A stretch of 54,702 nucleotides of DNA, taken from assembly GCA_051878315.1 (NCBI GenBank), contig JBJEJW010000040.1:1-54702 (forward strand). Direction: 5' to 3'. The notes beneath the pieces are model-generated. The model did not search any database. It worked only from the letters and a program-made list of their open reading frames with translations, and was not told the origin of the DNA. A program made the translations under genes and the position numbers. This DNA is from W0P28-013 sp051878315 (lineage in GTDB: Bacteria; Bacteroidota; Bacteroidia; Bacteroidales; Paludibacteraceae). Below, piece by piece: positions 36,638 to 44,695 of this stretch. Numbering within the stretch: the stretch's first letter is position 1; the number at the start of each line of letters is the position of its first letter.

Positions 36638-37663
36638 CTATATGCGTTTCCAAATATAATCAACACCTCTCGTAAATAGATTTCGATGTTTTTCACTCCA
36701 CGCAAAATACAATATAATTAACCGATGATACCATTTTTGTGGATTTTTAATATTATTCTTTGTGCACCATGTTTCATCCCAAATATCCAACAAGGCATAT
36801 TTATTAACTCCATCGCGCCGAAAATAATTAAGCACCACATCAGTATAATAAGCGCCATCATCTGTTAAGTTTATCAATGTCCACAGATTCACGCCTTGTG
36901 ATAAATACCAATCATACACATCGGTTGGTACATCATAGTACTCTATAGCATCTTCACGATGATACATTCTGTAGATATTCAATACATTCCAAGACGATTT
37001 AGTCCCAAGCGATGATACCTGATAAAATCGCTCTTTATTACGCTGACGTAAAGTGTTTACACGAGCGAAATGCAACGATCGCAACTCATCTAAATGATAT
37101 TCTTTTTCTTTTGTACAATGTGGGGGCCATGGTAGTCTCCATTCGTGGATAAAGTTATCAGGAAACTGTCCCTCCCATATTGTATTTGATACATGTACCG
37201 CCCAATAATAATGTCGGAAATCACTATATTTAGTAGGATCCCCATCTTTTAAGTTCATCCATCTCCAACAGAATACATCATCCGGTTCAGATTCTAATAT
37301 ACGTTTCCAATCGGTACTATGCAGGAAATCCCCGCTTAAAAATTCATCTGCATCCAATGCAAAGAGGATTGCATTGGTATCTCCATGCAGCGCCTCCCGA
37401 GCTTTATCAAACAATAATCTGCGCGTCGCTGCTTGATGCATGTCCTTGCGATTGTTATCGATGACTATCAGTTCACACTTATTGGCTGCCCGATGGCTAA
37501 ATTCACGATATATTTCGCGCGAGCCATCCGTTGACATTTGGTCGGCAATAATAATCTTGTCCGCCCACAACGATGTGGCTGCGAGAAAAGCATGTAATAC
37601 CCACGCCTCGTTTCGCACAGGAGTTAATACGATTAATTTAGGTTTATTCTTTGTATTAGCCAT
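36638..37663 (-). CDS. Glycosyltransferase family 2-like
   Basis: GT-A type enzyme of 341 residues: LIVLTPVRNEAWVLHAFLAATSLWADKIIIADQMSTDGS at the N-terminus and the metal motif ALDADEF near residue 100. The remainder (FCWRWMNLKDGD, FIHEWRLPWPPH) is typical of the family that modifies surface glycans. Its start overlaps the end of the GT61 fragment by 31 bases, suggesting compact operon structure. Confidence 0.85.
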   Translation of the reverse strand: MANTKNKPKLIVLTPVRNEAWVLHAFLAATSLWADKIIIADQMSTDGSREIYREFSHRAANKCELIVIDNNRKDMHQAATRRLLFDKAREALHGDTNAILFALDADEFLSGDFLHSTDWKRILESEPDDVFCWRWMNLKDGDPTKYSDFRHYYWAVHVSNTIWEGQFPDNFIHEWRLPWPPHCTKEKEYHLDELRSLHFARVNTLRQRNKERFYQVSSLGTKSSWNVLNIYRMYHREDAIEYYDVPTDVYDWYLSQGVNLWTLINLTDDGAYYTDVVLNYFRRDGVNKYALLDIWDETWCTKNNIKNPQKWYHRLIILYFAWSEKHRNLFTRGVDYIWKRI

Positions 37664-38352
37664 TTTGTCTTATTTTTGAGATATCTCTTTATTCTACGAG
37701 CTACAAGGTATTCCCAAAACTGTCCATACATCCAATATGGGATAACCATTCGTTTGTTTATGCCGACTGAATGATAAAATTCTTTGGTTGGATACAAAAA
37801 GAAAGGTCCGAGCCAAGGCAAATTTTCTTGGGTACAAACACTATGATGTGCATATATTGGTTCAACACACAAATCTGCCAATTCGTTGATTAGTACTTGA
37901 TAATTATTGATGTAGTAGGCCTTCTGTATTAGTTGGAACTTCGTTCCTGGACGACAAAATTGCACTATATGACTTATGCTTCCTTCTGTAGACGCAAACA
38001 CCTCGGCATTGTATGCTAATATCAATTGCTCCATAACCGATTTTTGTTCCGGATACACGACCTCAAATCCCAAATTACGGTATATTTCTTCTATGCTTTC
38101 TTCTCCGTAGTCTCTTGTAGTCTGTCCAAGTTGTGTTCTTGAAAAGTACACTTTTTTAGGAAACACTGAAACTTGTGGTATTTGCGTCCTTATTCTTTCA
38201 ATAATGCTAACATATTCATATGTATACCCAGGTTTTTGTCCGTAAGCAAAAAAACAATCATCCGGGATAAGCACTTCGGAAAATAGCGTTGGTTTTTCAA
38301 TGATAATAATATCACTTATATCAACACCTATAAATGACAGTAATTCAAGCAC
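37633..38352 (-). CDS. C-terminal part of a frame-split GT61 (DUF563) glycosyltransferase
   Basis: Carries the conserved GT61 half: KKVYFSRTQLGQTTRDYGEE, VVYPEQKSVMEQLILAYNAEVFASTEGSISHIVQFCRPG. The first codon used here is GTG at 38352, but the frame stays open upstream as ACSYVLELLSFIGVD and joins the N-terminal piece at a G6 tract (plus-strand C6, 38364-38369). One extra G would fuse both parts into about 375 residues, the expected size. Alone, this piece lacks the first domain. Confidence 0.75.
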   Translation of the reverse strand: MLELLSFIGVDISDIIIIEKPTLFSEVLIPDDCFFAYGQKPGYTYEYVSIIERIRTQIPQVSVFPKKVYFSRTQLGQTTRDYGEESIEEIYRNLGFEVVYPEQKSVMEQLILAYNAEVFASTEGSISHIVQFCRPGTKFQLIQKAYYINNYQVLINELADLCVEPIYAHHSVCTQENLPWLGPFFLYPTKEFYHSVGINKRMVIPYWMYGQFWEYLVARRIKRYLKNKTKWLIQRINLN

Positions 38353-38762
38353 ATAGCTACATGCCCCCCTATCAAAACAAATGCGATTCTATACCCCTCT
38401 TTCATTAACGCTTTGCACGATTCCGAAATCAAAAACCAGCACTTTCTGAAATTATCGGTCAGTGCATGTCCCCATACATTTAACAAGAAACCACCAAAAA
38501 TTACTTTGTCTGGACTAACAAGCAGGTTAGTTTCCTCCATAGTACATATTAGAGTATTAGAATCCCAAGCGCTTTCCGAAATATCTTTGCCTGCGTTATC
38601 TCTGCACCCACCATAACCTTGTGTCCATCCTTCAAATGGGTATATCGTGGCCAGTGCATAGGAAGCACATTTCAGCGTCTTATTTATAAGGTGACTGACA
38701 TTGAGTTTTTCATAATCCGACACCAACCTTCCATCACAATAATTCAGATGATACTCAACCAT
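38328..38762 (-). CDS. N-terminal part of a frame-split GT61 glycosyltransferase
   Basis: 144-residue reading frame (MVEYHLNYCDGRLVSDYEKL, then VSPDKVIFGGFLLNVWGHALTDNFRKCWFL, the GT61 GGFxxxxGHxLxD-type region). It reads EGYRIAFVLIGG and then leaves the family pattern after the G6 tract, ending a few codons later. It overlaps the upstream GT2 gene by eight bases. Either a real phase-switch or decay event, or an assembly error. Confidence 0.7.
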   Translation of the reverse strand: MVEYHLNYCDGRLVSDYEKLNVSHLINKTLKCASYALATIYPFEGWTQGYGGCRDNAGKDISESAWDSNTLICTMEETNLLVSPDKVIFGGFLLNVWGHALTDNFRKCWFLISESCKALMKEGYRIAFVLIGGHVAMCLNYCHL

Positions 38763-39708
38763 ACAGCTTTCTCAATAAACAAAAAGTAATTCTTCCGTAA
38801 AAGTACTTGTATAATTTCTTCTTTCTATATTCTTGTGTCTTTATTTTGTGCTTGTATTTTTTAGCTGCCTTATAATCACCTTCTTTGATAGCAAACTTCA
38901 ATCGAATATAGGTTTCTTTATCTTGCAAGGTATCTCTATCAAAAGGATATTCATGTGGGTATTTGTATAGCAAGTACTTTTGAATATTCAAGACTCCTAA
39001 TTGGTAACGCATAGTCCCCCCTCTACTGATACTATTTTTTACCACACGCCAAACATGTGTTACATCATCTAAAAAAGCAAATTTTGTATATAGTGCCCAT
39101 ATAGCGTTAGTAATATAATCTTCCGAATAGACATCTGCTTTAATTATTTCTTCCCAATTTATATATTGAAATAGCTCTCTTCGTACCATTTGGGTCCCCG
39201 CAGGTCCAAGAGGTCCATACATAGCTAAATGTCTCACATCTCCATTCTCACATGGCACATAGGATTTCGGGTGAAACTCACGGTGTCCGTCCTCATACTG
39301 CAACCAGCATGCCGTAAAACAGACTCCATATTCGGGATTGGCCTCCAAAAAATCTACTTGTTTTTGCAGTTTCTTCGTATCGCACCAATAATCATCTCCT
39401 GCTATACCGGCGACATACTTGCCTCGATACTCACGACAAACATTCACAAAATTCACCATTAGGCCTCCATTTTCTTCTGCCAATACCAATTTTATACGTT
39501 CTGGAAATTGATGTTGATATTCAATACAAATATCTCTCGTCGCATCAATGCTACAATCTTCACCTACAATAATTTCATACTCGAAATCACATTCTTGATT
39601 CAAAATAGAATCTAATGTTTCCTTTATAAAGCCCTCTTGATTGTAAGTGAGTACATTAATACTAACTAATGGGTCTTTTACAAATTTATCTTTATCGTAA
39701 ATAATCAT
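38755..39708 (-). CDS. Glycosyltransferase family 2
   Basis: GT-A enzyme of 317 residues: LVSINVLTYNQEGFIKETLDSIL, EIIVGEDCSIDATRDI, and GIAGDDYWCDTKKLQKQVDFL with the metal-binding acidic triplet. The C-terminus is basic, typical of membrane-associated enzymes. It overlaps the neighbouring GT2 gene by four bases. Sugar unknown. Confidence 0.88.
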   Translation of the reverse strand: MIIYDKDKFVKDPLVSINVLTYNQEGFIKETLDSILNQECDFEYEIIVGEDCSIDATRDICIEYQHQFPERIKLVLAEENGGLMVNFVNVCREYRGKYVAGIAGDDYWCDTKKLQKQVDFLEANPEYGVCFTACWLQYEDGHREFHPKSYVPCENGDVRHLAMYGPLGPAGTQMVRRELFQYINWEEIIKADVYSEDYITNAIWALYTKFAFLDDVTHVWRVVKNSISRGGTMRYQLGVLNIQKYLLYKYPHEYPFDRDTLQDKETYIRLKFAIKEGDYKAAKKYKHKIKTQEYRKKKLYKYFYGRITFCLLRKLYG

Positions 39709-40736
39709 AAGGACTTAGATTTTAAGAATGAATATACCTCCTTATATCTAAACAAACAACATCTTTTAATGAAAAGTACTCCATGATATTGTCCTAATTC
39801 ACATACTTTATCAACATATCGTATAGTAGATAGCGGTTTCCGCAATAGCACAAACAAAATATCTCTCCATGTTACAGAATCTCGGACACTATTATAAATG
39901 CGAATTGCATACTCCCGTTCTTGTTCTGCCCAATTCTTTTGATTTGCGATAATATACTGATACGTCCATAATATATGATGAAAAAACATAGAACGCCAAT
40001 AAATCTCTAACTGCATAGGTAATTGATATTCCCTAAATAAGTCTGTTATCATTGTATCACGAATCAAGCCCTCTACAAGGTAAGGCTTGGGCTGTTTAGT
40101 GATTGCCATCGGATTATTACCGCGATACATATTACACGCACATGGCACAACTTTTCTAGATAATAAAAACTTTCGACGACTCATCCATTCATCGGATATA
40201 TAAATATCGTCTCTGAGTACTATTCCATCTATTAATGAACGACGAAATAAACCAAATCCATGTATTTGCCACTTCAAACTCAACGCGAAAGCTTGTATTC
40301 CATCTACCCCCCATAAATTTTCAATCTTATTAACATTCTTATTAAAAGTAGCCGTACCTGTTGAATAATCATAATCAAAGTATCTTGGCACGACGTAATC
40401 TACAGCATCACTCATCGCATGCACCATTTTCTGCAACGCATCGGGGGCAATCATATCATCTTGAGACATATACATCACATAATCTCCGGAAATGTATGGG
40501 AAAATGAAGTTCCAAGATTTTGGAACATTTCCTCCATTGGGCTTTTGAAACACCCTAATTCTCTCATCCGCTTGTTGATATTGCAACAAGCGGGCATAAC
40601 TATCATCGGTACTGCTATCATCCACACACAACAATTCCCAATCTGTATAGGTTTGCCTCATGACGGATTCTACACTATACTTTAAAAAATTCCCTCCATT
40701 ATAGACTGGGATGAATATCGAAACCTTTGCACTCAT
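39705..40736 (-). CDS. Glycosyltransferase family 2
   Basis: GT-A enzyme of 343 residues starting KVSIFIPVYNGGNFLKYSVESVMRQTYTDWELLCVDDSSTDDSYARL, with YVMYMSQDDMIAPDALQKM as the nucleotide-sugar/metal motif. Four-base overlaps on both sides tie it to the downstream GT2 and upstream fdtB-like gene. Sugar and linkage unknown. Confidence 0.88.
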   Translation of the reverse strand: MSAKVSIFIPVYNGGNFLKYSVESVMRQTYTDWELLCVDDSSTDDSYARLLQYQQADERIRVFQKPNGGNVPKSWNFIFPYISGDYVMYMSQDDMIAPDALQKMVHAMSDAVDYVVPRYFDYDYSTGTATFNKNVNKIENLWGVDGIQAFALSLKWQIHGFGLFRRSLIDGIVLRDDIYISDEWMSRRKFLLSRKVVPCACNMYRGNNPMAITKQPKPYLVEGLIRDTMITDLFREYQLPMQLEIYWRSMFFHHILWTYQYIIANQKNWAEQEREYAIRIYNSVRDSVTWRDILFVLLRKPLSTIRYVDKVCELGQYHGVLFIKRCCLFRYKEVYSFLKSKSL

Positions 40737-41857
40737 GAGTCAAACTCATTTATCAACTTCACCACAAATTCCACCTCTTCCATCGTTATACTCGGCCCTA
40801 TCGGCAGGCTCAACTCCTCGTTGTGTATCTGCTCCGTAATGGGCAAAGAAAGTTGAGGTGTATTCCATTTTGCTTGCGTGTAACACTCTTGATGATGCGG
40901 CGGAATCGGATAGTGAATCACCGTTCCCACACCATGCTCTTGCAGATAATCATGCAGCGCATCACGTTTCCCATTCTTAACCAAAATCGGGAAAAGATGA
41001 TAGACACACTCTGCATCATTCAAACGCTTTGGCAACACTACCAACGGATTCGTAATCCCCTCATAGTACAATTTTGCCATTTCTTTCCTATGCTGATTAT
41101 CCTCGTCCAAGTAACGCAACTTCACATCCAATACCGCTGCATGAATTTCATCGAGGCGGGAATTGCGTCCCATATATCGAAAGACATATTTCTTTTGGCT
41201 ACCATAATTAGCCAAAGCCCGAATAGTGGCAGCCAGTTCTTGATCATTGGTGGTTACAGCACCGGCATCCCCAAGTGCACCGAGGTTTTTGCCGGGGTAG
41301 AAAGAATGTCCGGCTGCATCACCGATAGAGCCTGTGCGTTTATCTTGAAAAGTACAGCCGTGGGCTTGGGCATTGTCTTCAATGAGTTTAAGATTATACA
41401 GCTTGCATAACTCACCAATCTTGTCGGTATAAGCATTGCGACCATAGAGATGAACGATGCAAATAGCCTTCGTTCTATCGGTAATGCGTTCCTCAATGCA
41501 ATCGTCGTCTATCTCGAGTGTATTCAGTTTTGGTTCTACCAATACGGGTATCAGCCCATTCTCTGTGATAGCAAGGATGGTGGCAATATATGTATTAGCA
41601 GGTACAATGACTTCATCCCCCGGTTTCATCACACCCATCTCAATATAGGCTCGAAAAATCCAGATGAGCGCATCCAAACCATTAGCACAACCAATACAAT
41701 ACTTCGTACCGATATACTCGGCATAGTGTTGCTCAAAGCGAGCATTCTCCTCGCCTTGCAGATACCAACCGCTATTCACTACACGATTTACAGCCTCGTT
41801 GATTTCTGTCCCATGAAGAGCGGTAACGTCTTTTAAGGAAAGAAAAGGTACTTGCAT
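40733..41857 (-). CDS. fdtB: dTDP-3-oxo-6-deoxyhexose 3-aminotransferase (FdtB/QdtB type)
   Basis: PLP-dependent transaminase of 374 residues, DegT/DnrJ/EryC1 family. QVPFLSLKDVTALHGTEINEAV, VNSGWYLQGEENARFE, PANTYIATILAITENGLIPVLVEP, IEDNAQAHG, and HSFYPGKNLGALGDAGA with the PLP lysine (Lys190) are as in enzymes making dTDP-3-amino-3,6-dideoxyhexoses. The 3,4-oxoisomerase gene lies three kb upstream in the same run, which supports the assignment. Fuc3N or Qui3N as product cannot be separated by eye. Confidence 0.85.
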   Translation of the reverse strand: MQVPFLSLKDVTALHGTEINEAVNRVVNSGWYLQGEENARFEQHYAEYIGTKYCIGCANGLDALIWIFRAYIEMGVMKPGDEVIVPANTYIATILAITENGLIPVLVEPKLNTLEIDDDCIEERITDRTKAICIVHLYGRNAYTDKIGELCKLYNLKLIEDNAQAHGCTFQDKRTGSIGDAAGHSFYPGKNLGALGDAGAVTTNDQELAATIRALANYGSQKKYVFRYMGRNSRLDEIHAAVLDVKLRYLDEDNQHRKEMAKLYYEGITNPLVVLPKRLNDAECVYHLFPILVKNGKRDALHDYLQEHGVGTVIHYPIPPHHQECYTQAKWNTPQLSLPITEQIHNEELSLPIGPSITMEEVEFVVKLINEFDS

Positions 41858-41859
41858 AC

Positions 41860-42522
41860 TTAATCTTCTCGAATCATTTTCAAAAATTTTGCAGGTGTGC
41901 CCACGTGAATTTCTCTTTCCGACACATCTTTAGTAGCCAATGCTTTTGCACCTACCATCGCATAATCTCCTACTTTTACATAAGCGAGACAAGCTGCACC
42001 AATAGCCATATCTGCACAAAGGCCCAACGATGAATAGCCTGTCATAATAGTACCAACAGAGCAGTGGCACAATGGACCGGTGGTAACATTATGACCTATT
42101 GAACAATTAGCCATAATCAGCGTACATTTACCAAGATGTGCGTTCGGCCCCACATAACTATTAGCCATTACAAAGCAACCGGGTTCCAATACAGCATTAG
42201 AAGCCACGAAAGCACTCTTGTGGACAATAGTAGCCAAACGGCCATCAGGAATAGACGCAGCCTTAAACATCTCTACTGTTTTGGGATTACGCCCAACTAA
42301 ATGAATAGCCCAACTGAAATAATAATCCGTCTCATTAAGCAAACGAGAAATATCTGTAGTCCTGCCGATTACAGGATATTCAGACACTTCATCTTCAAAG
42401 TCGTTGATAAAACCAACCACTTCCCACTCCATATCATTATAGCGAGTGCGATTATCCTCTATACAAGATGCGATAACACCGCCATTACCTTCTCCTCCAA
42501 TTATTATTACTTTTTTACTCAC
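41860..42522 (-). CDS. Left-handed beta-helix acyltransferase (NeuD/PglD type)
   Basis: Protein of 220 residues with an N-terminal Rossmann-like sugar-nucleotide-binding part (VIIIGGEGNGGVIASCIED) and a C-terminal hexapeptide-repeat helix (NAVLEPGCFVMANSYVGPNAHLGKCTLIMANCSIGHNV, with the catalytic His in SIGHN). Such enzymes acylate amino-sugar nucleotides; placed between fdtB and the CitE/MaoC pair, the natural substrate is the 3-amino sugar made by FdtB. Acyl donor not necessarily acetyl-CoA. Separated from fdtB by two bases. Confidence 0.82.
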   Translation of the reverse strand: MSKKVIIIGGEGNGGVIASCIEDNRTRYNDMEWEVVGFINDFEDEVSEYPVIGRTTDISRLLNETDYYFSWAIHLVGRNPKTVEMFKAASIPDGRLATIVHKSAFVASNAVLEPGCFVMANSYVGPNAHLGKCTLIMANCSIGHNVTTGPLCHCSVGTIMTGYSSLGLCADMAIGAACLAYVKVGDYAMVGAKALATKDVSEREIHVGTPAKFLKMIRED

Positions 42523-43403
42523 TTTTTACTATCAATTAGTTTCTTCTTGTTTAAGATATTCATGGCCATGCCATACATTGGTGGTCCCACAAATTTACCA
42601 TTCTTCAGCGTTACTCCTTTGCCTTCTTGTTGCGCTTCTTCATATAACTTCACCATTTCTTCTGCCCAAGCGACTTCATCTTCCGTTGGTGAAAAATACT
42701 GATGAACCAATGGTAATTCCTTCGGATTAAGAACCAACATACCTTCAAAACCTAATTTCTTTGATAGTTTTAAGTTTTGCACCAAATCCTCTAAATCGTG
42801 TACCTTAATATGCACCGTATCAATAGGTAATACCCCACAAGCACGCGCACCGTTCACAATCATATTTCGAGCAAAGAAAATACTTTGCCCCTCAGGATCA
42901 TGCTGACCATGCAGACTGGTTACATAATCCTCACAGCCAAAAGCAACCGCTACGACCCGATTCGGACACGCCTTACAGATTGAATCGATATTCATAACGG
43001 CTCCGACCGTTTCGATTAGAGGAATTACCTTAAAAGTACCTACCGGTATATGCTTCTCATATTCAATAGTTTCCAATAGTTTTCCTACGAAATAAACATC
43101 TTCCTCCTTATTTGATTTAGGATATACAAAACCTGTTATTCCCGGAATAGTCAGTTGATATAAGTCTTTGAGCAGTTCCCCACTCTCTCTGTCATTGACA
43201 CGCGGGAAAAGAAGTTTGTCCTTAGTTTCAGACAACTGCACAAACGATTTTATGTTCTCTCTTGCCCTTTGTTTATCTTGATGTGGGACAGAGTCTTCTA
43301 TATCCAGCAACAACACATCCGCATCTCTCTTGAGAGAACTTTCCAAAAGATGTTGGTTGTGTGCAGGCACAAACATCAAACTACGCATCAAATACTCATT
43401 CAT
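42519..43403 (-). CDS. CitE-like (HpcH/HpaI family) lyase
   Basis: TIM-barrel enzyme of 294 residues. MRSLMFVPAHNQHLLESSLKRDADVLLLDIEDSVPHQDKQRAR matches the CitE/malyl-CoA lyase N-terminus, with Asp/Glu metal ligands in DIEDS and VIPLIETVGAVMN. These enzymes cleave or form C-C bonds of acyl-CoA or oxo-acid substrates. Its place inside a sugar operon, four-base overlap with the MaoC-like gene, and beside an acyltransferase suggest it makes an unusual acyl group for a sugar. Confidence 0.85.
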   Translation of the reverse strand: MNEYLMRSLMFVPAHNQHLLESSLKRDADVLLLDIEDSVPHQDKQRARENIKSFVQLSETKDKLLFPRVNDRESGELLKDLYQLTIPGITGFVYPKSNKEEDVYFVGKLLETIEYEKHIPVGTFKVIPLIETVGAVMNIDSICKACPNRVVAVAFGCEDYVTSLHGQHDPEGQSIFFARNMIVNGARACGVLPIDTVHIKVHDLEDLVQNLKLSKKLGFEGMLVLNPKELPLVHQYFSPTEDEVAWAEEMVKLYEEAQQEGKGVTLKNGKFVGPPMYGMAMNILNKKKLIDSKK

Positions 43404-43861
43404 ACCTTTTGCTTTTTAATAAGTACATGTCGGCGGAAAGATAACACATCTTGACCGTTTTGGTTACTTGCAATCGTCTCTACATACACTATGCCACGAT
43501 CATTTTTCGAGTTAGACTCTCGTTTATCCAGCACTTTGGTACGAACATACAAAGTATCACCAATAAATACCGGCGCCAAATGCTTTATACCCTCATAATC
43601 CAAATTGGCAATGGCCTTGCCACTAATATCGGGTACCGTCATACCGACAGCAAGCGAGAACACCAGAGTACCGACTACCAGAATTCTTCCATGTTGGTTA
43701 CGACTTGCATAGTCCGCGTTCGTATGCACCGGATGATGATTCATTGTAAGCAAACTAAAAAAATTATTGTCGCTCTCAAAGATAGTCTTGCTGAGTGCAT
43801 GTTTTATTTCCTGACCGACTTCAAATTCCTCGAAGTACATGCCTATTTTACTAAGTTTCAT
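43400..43861 (-). CDS. MaoC-like hot-dog dehydratase
   Basis: Single hot-dog domain of 153 residues. MYFEEFEVGQEIKHALSKTIFESDNNFFSLLTMNHHPVHTNADYA carries the Asp/His region of MaoC-type hydratases, followed by GRILVVGTLVFSLAVGMTVPDISG and LAPVFIGDTLYVRTKVLDKRES. Members add or remove water from enoyl-CoA. Paired by overlap with the CitE-like lyase, as in mesaconyl/methylmalyl-CoA chemistry; the real substrate here is unknown. Confidence 0.85.
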   Translation of the reverse strand: MKLSKIGMYFEEFEVGQEIKHALSKTIFESDNNFFSLLTMNHHPVHTNADYASRNQHGRILVVGTLVFSLAVGMTVPDISGKAIANLDYEGIKHLAPVFIGDTLYVRTKVLDKRESNSKNDRGIVYVETIASNQNGQDVLSFRRHVLIKKQKV

Positions 43862-43903
43862 TTAGTATTTATTTATTTATTTATTTGTTTATTCCTTTAT
43901 ACT

Positions 43904-44017
43904 TCAAAAAAATTTGAAATCACGGATATAATCCGCTTCATCGTAATATTCATTCACCAATCGGCAATGCAAGCCATATCGATCCAGCTCGAAATTCTCT
44001 GGTAACAACTTCTTCAT
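43904..44017 (-). pseudogene. 37-residue chimera of a GNAT start and an fdtA tail
   Basis: The first 23 residues (MKKLLPENFELDRYGLHCRL, then VNE) look like the start of sugar-locus GNAT acyltransferases. The remainder EYYDEADYIRDF matches the C-terminus of the FdtA protein encoded just upstream (EHYDAADYIRDY). At DNA level ATCACGGATATAATCCGC is identical in both places (from 43919 and 44213). This is a deletion or recombination scar of a second fdtA copy joined to a GNAT gene. Confidence 0.6.
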
Positions 44018-44166
44018 CACTTAATAGTTTTCCGGTTCTTTAACGTCTGAAGACGTTCTGCAAAATCTGCGACACACTTATACGCCGTCGTTTTCTTATC
44101 AACGTGAATCACCTCTAATCTCGTTTTTTGGAAGGAATACGAAAGTTTTAGCAAAACTTTCCTATT
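44017..44166 (-). pseudogene. 49-residue relic of an unrecognised gene's C-terminus
   Basis: Open from after a TAA at 44167-44169 to TGA at 44017 with no usual start for the whole stretch: LEVIHVDKKTTAYKCVADF, ending AERLQTLKNRKTIK. Composition looks like genuine coding sequence. Its TGA overlaps the ATG of the next relic (TGATG), as in an intact operon. I do not recognise the family; it is the tail of a gene whose front was deleted. Confidence 0.4.
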
Positions 44167-44171
44167 TTATT

Positions 44172-44597
44172 CTATCTGTTGTCACGATTTTTATATGCCA
44201 AGAACTCATCATAATCACGGATATAATCCGCGGCATCGTAATGCTCGCTTGCCAAACAAAGTAGCACACTACCACTCGAAAAGTCATCTAAATCGCGCCA
44301 AATGCCGGGCACTACAAGCAGACCATAATAAGAACGCTTTAGGTTATAACTAATCTTCTCGCGGCCATCATCCAAGGTAACCGTAAACGATCCGCTCGCT
44401 GCCACAATCAACTGGTACAATGCCTTGTGCGCATGTGCACCACGACTTTCGCCACCGGGTACATCATAAAGGTAATACACGCGTTTAATGTCGAAAGGCA
44501 CATCATCGTTCCCTTCTATCACGGTCAAGTTACCTCGTGGATCCGAAATTTTGCGCAGATCTATCAATTTGCAACCGTATATGGTAGTTTGTTTCAT
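44172..44597 (-). CDS. fdtA: dTDP-4-oxo-6-deoxyglucose 3,4-oxoisomerase (FdtA/QdtA/WxcM-like)
   Basis: Small cupin that shifts the oxo group of dTDP-4-keto-6-deoxyglucose, giving the substrate for FdtB. DLRKISDPRGNLTVIEG, FDIKRVYYLYDVPGGESRGAHAHKALYQLIVAASGSFTVTLDDG, and YGLLVVPGIWRDLDDFSSGSVLLCLASEHYDAADYIRDYDEF are characteristic. Length 141 from ATG 44597; an ATG three codons upstream is an alternative. First gene after the promoter at 44640-44647 and followed by two relics before the MaoC/CitE pair. Confidence 0.9.
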   Translation of the reverse strand: MKQTTIYGCKLIDLRKISDPRGNLTVIEGNDDVPFDIKRVYYLYDVPGGESRGAHAHKALYQLIVAASGSFTVTLDDGREKISYNLKRSYYGLLVVPGIWRDLDDFSSGSVLLCLASEHYDAADYIRDYDEFLAYKNRDNR

Positions 44598-44639
44598 ATA
44601 ACACATATGATTTGATTACACAATATCAAAAGTTAACTG

Positions 44640-44647
44640 CAAAGATA
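44640..44647 (-). promoter_or_regulatory. -7 promoter element for the fdtA operon
   Basis: TATCTTTG on the minus strand, 42 bases before the fdtA ATG, in a 98-base AT-rich gap. A TTTG lies upstream but at 14 rather than 20 bases. Confidence 0.5.
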
Positions 44648-44695
44648 AATATTTATTTGGACAAATCATTTATATCAATAGAGTGTACAAAGATA

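Noticed and set aside
43862..43900. TTTA tandem repeats as a phase-variable promoter
   Set aside because: The short TTTA run lies just beyond the 5' end of the MaoC-like gene without promoter boxes at useful spacing; length too short to call variable from one sequence.
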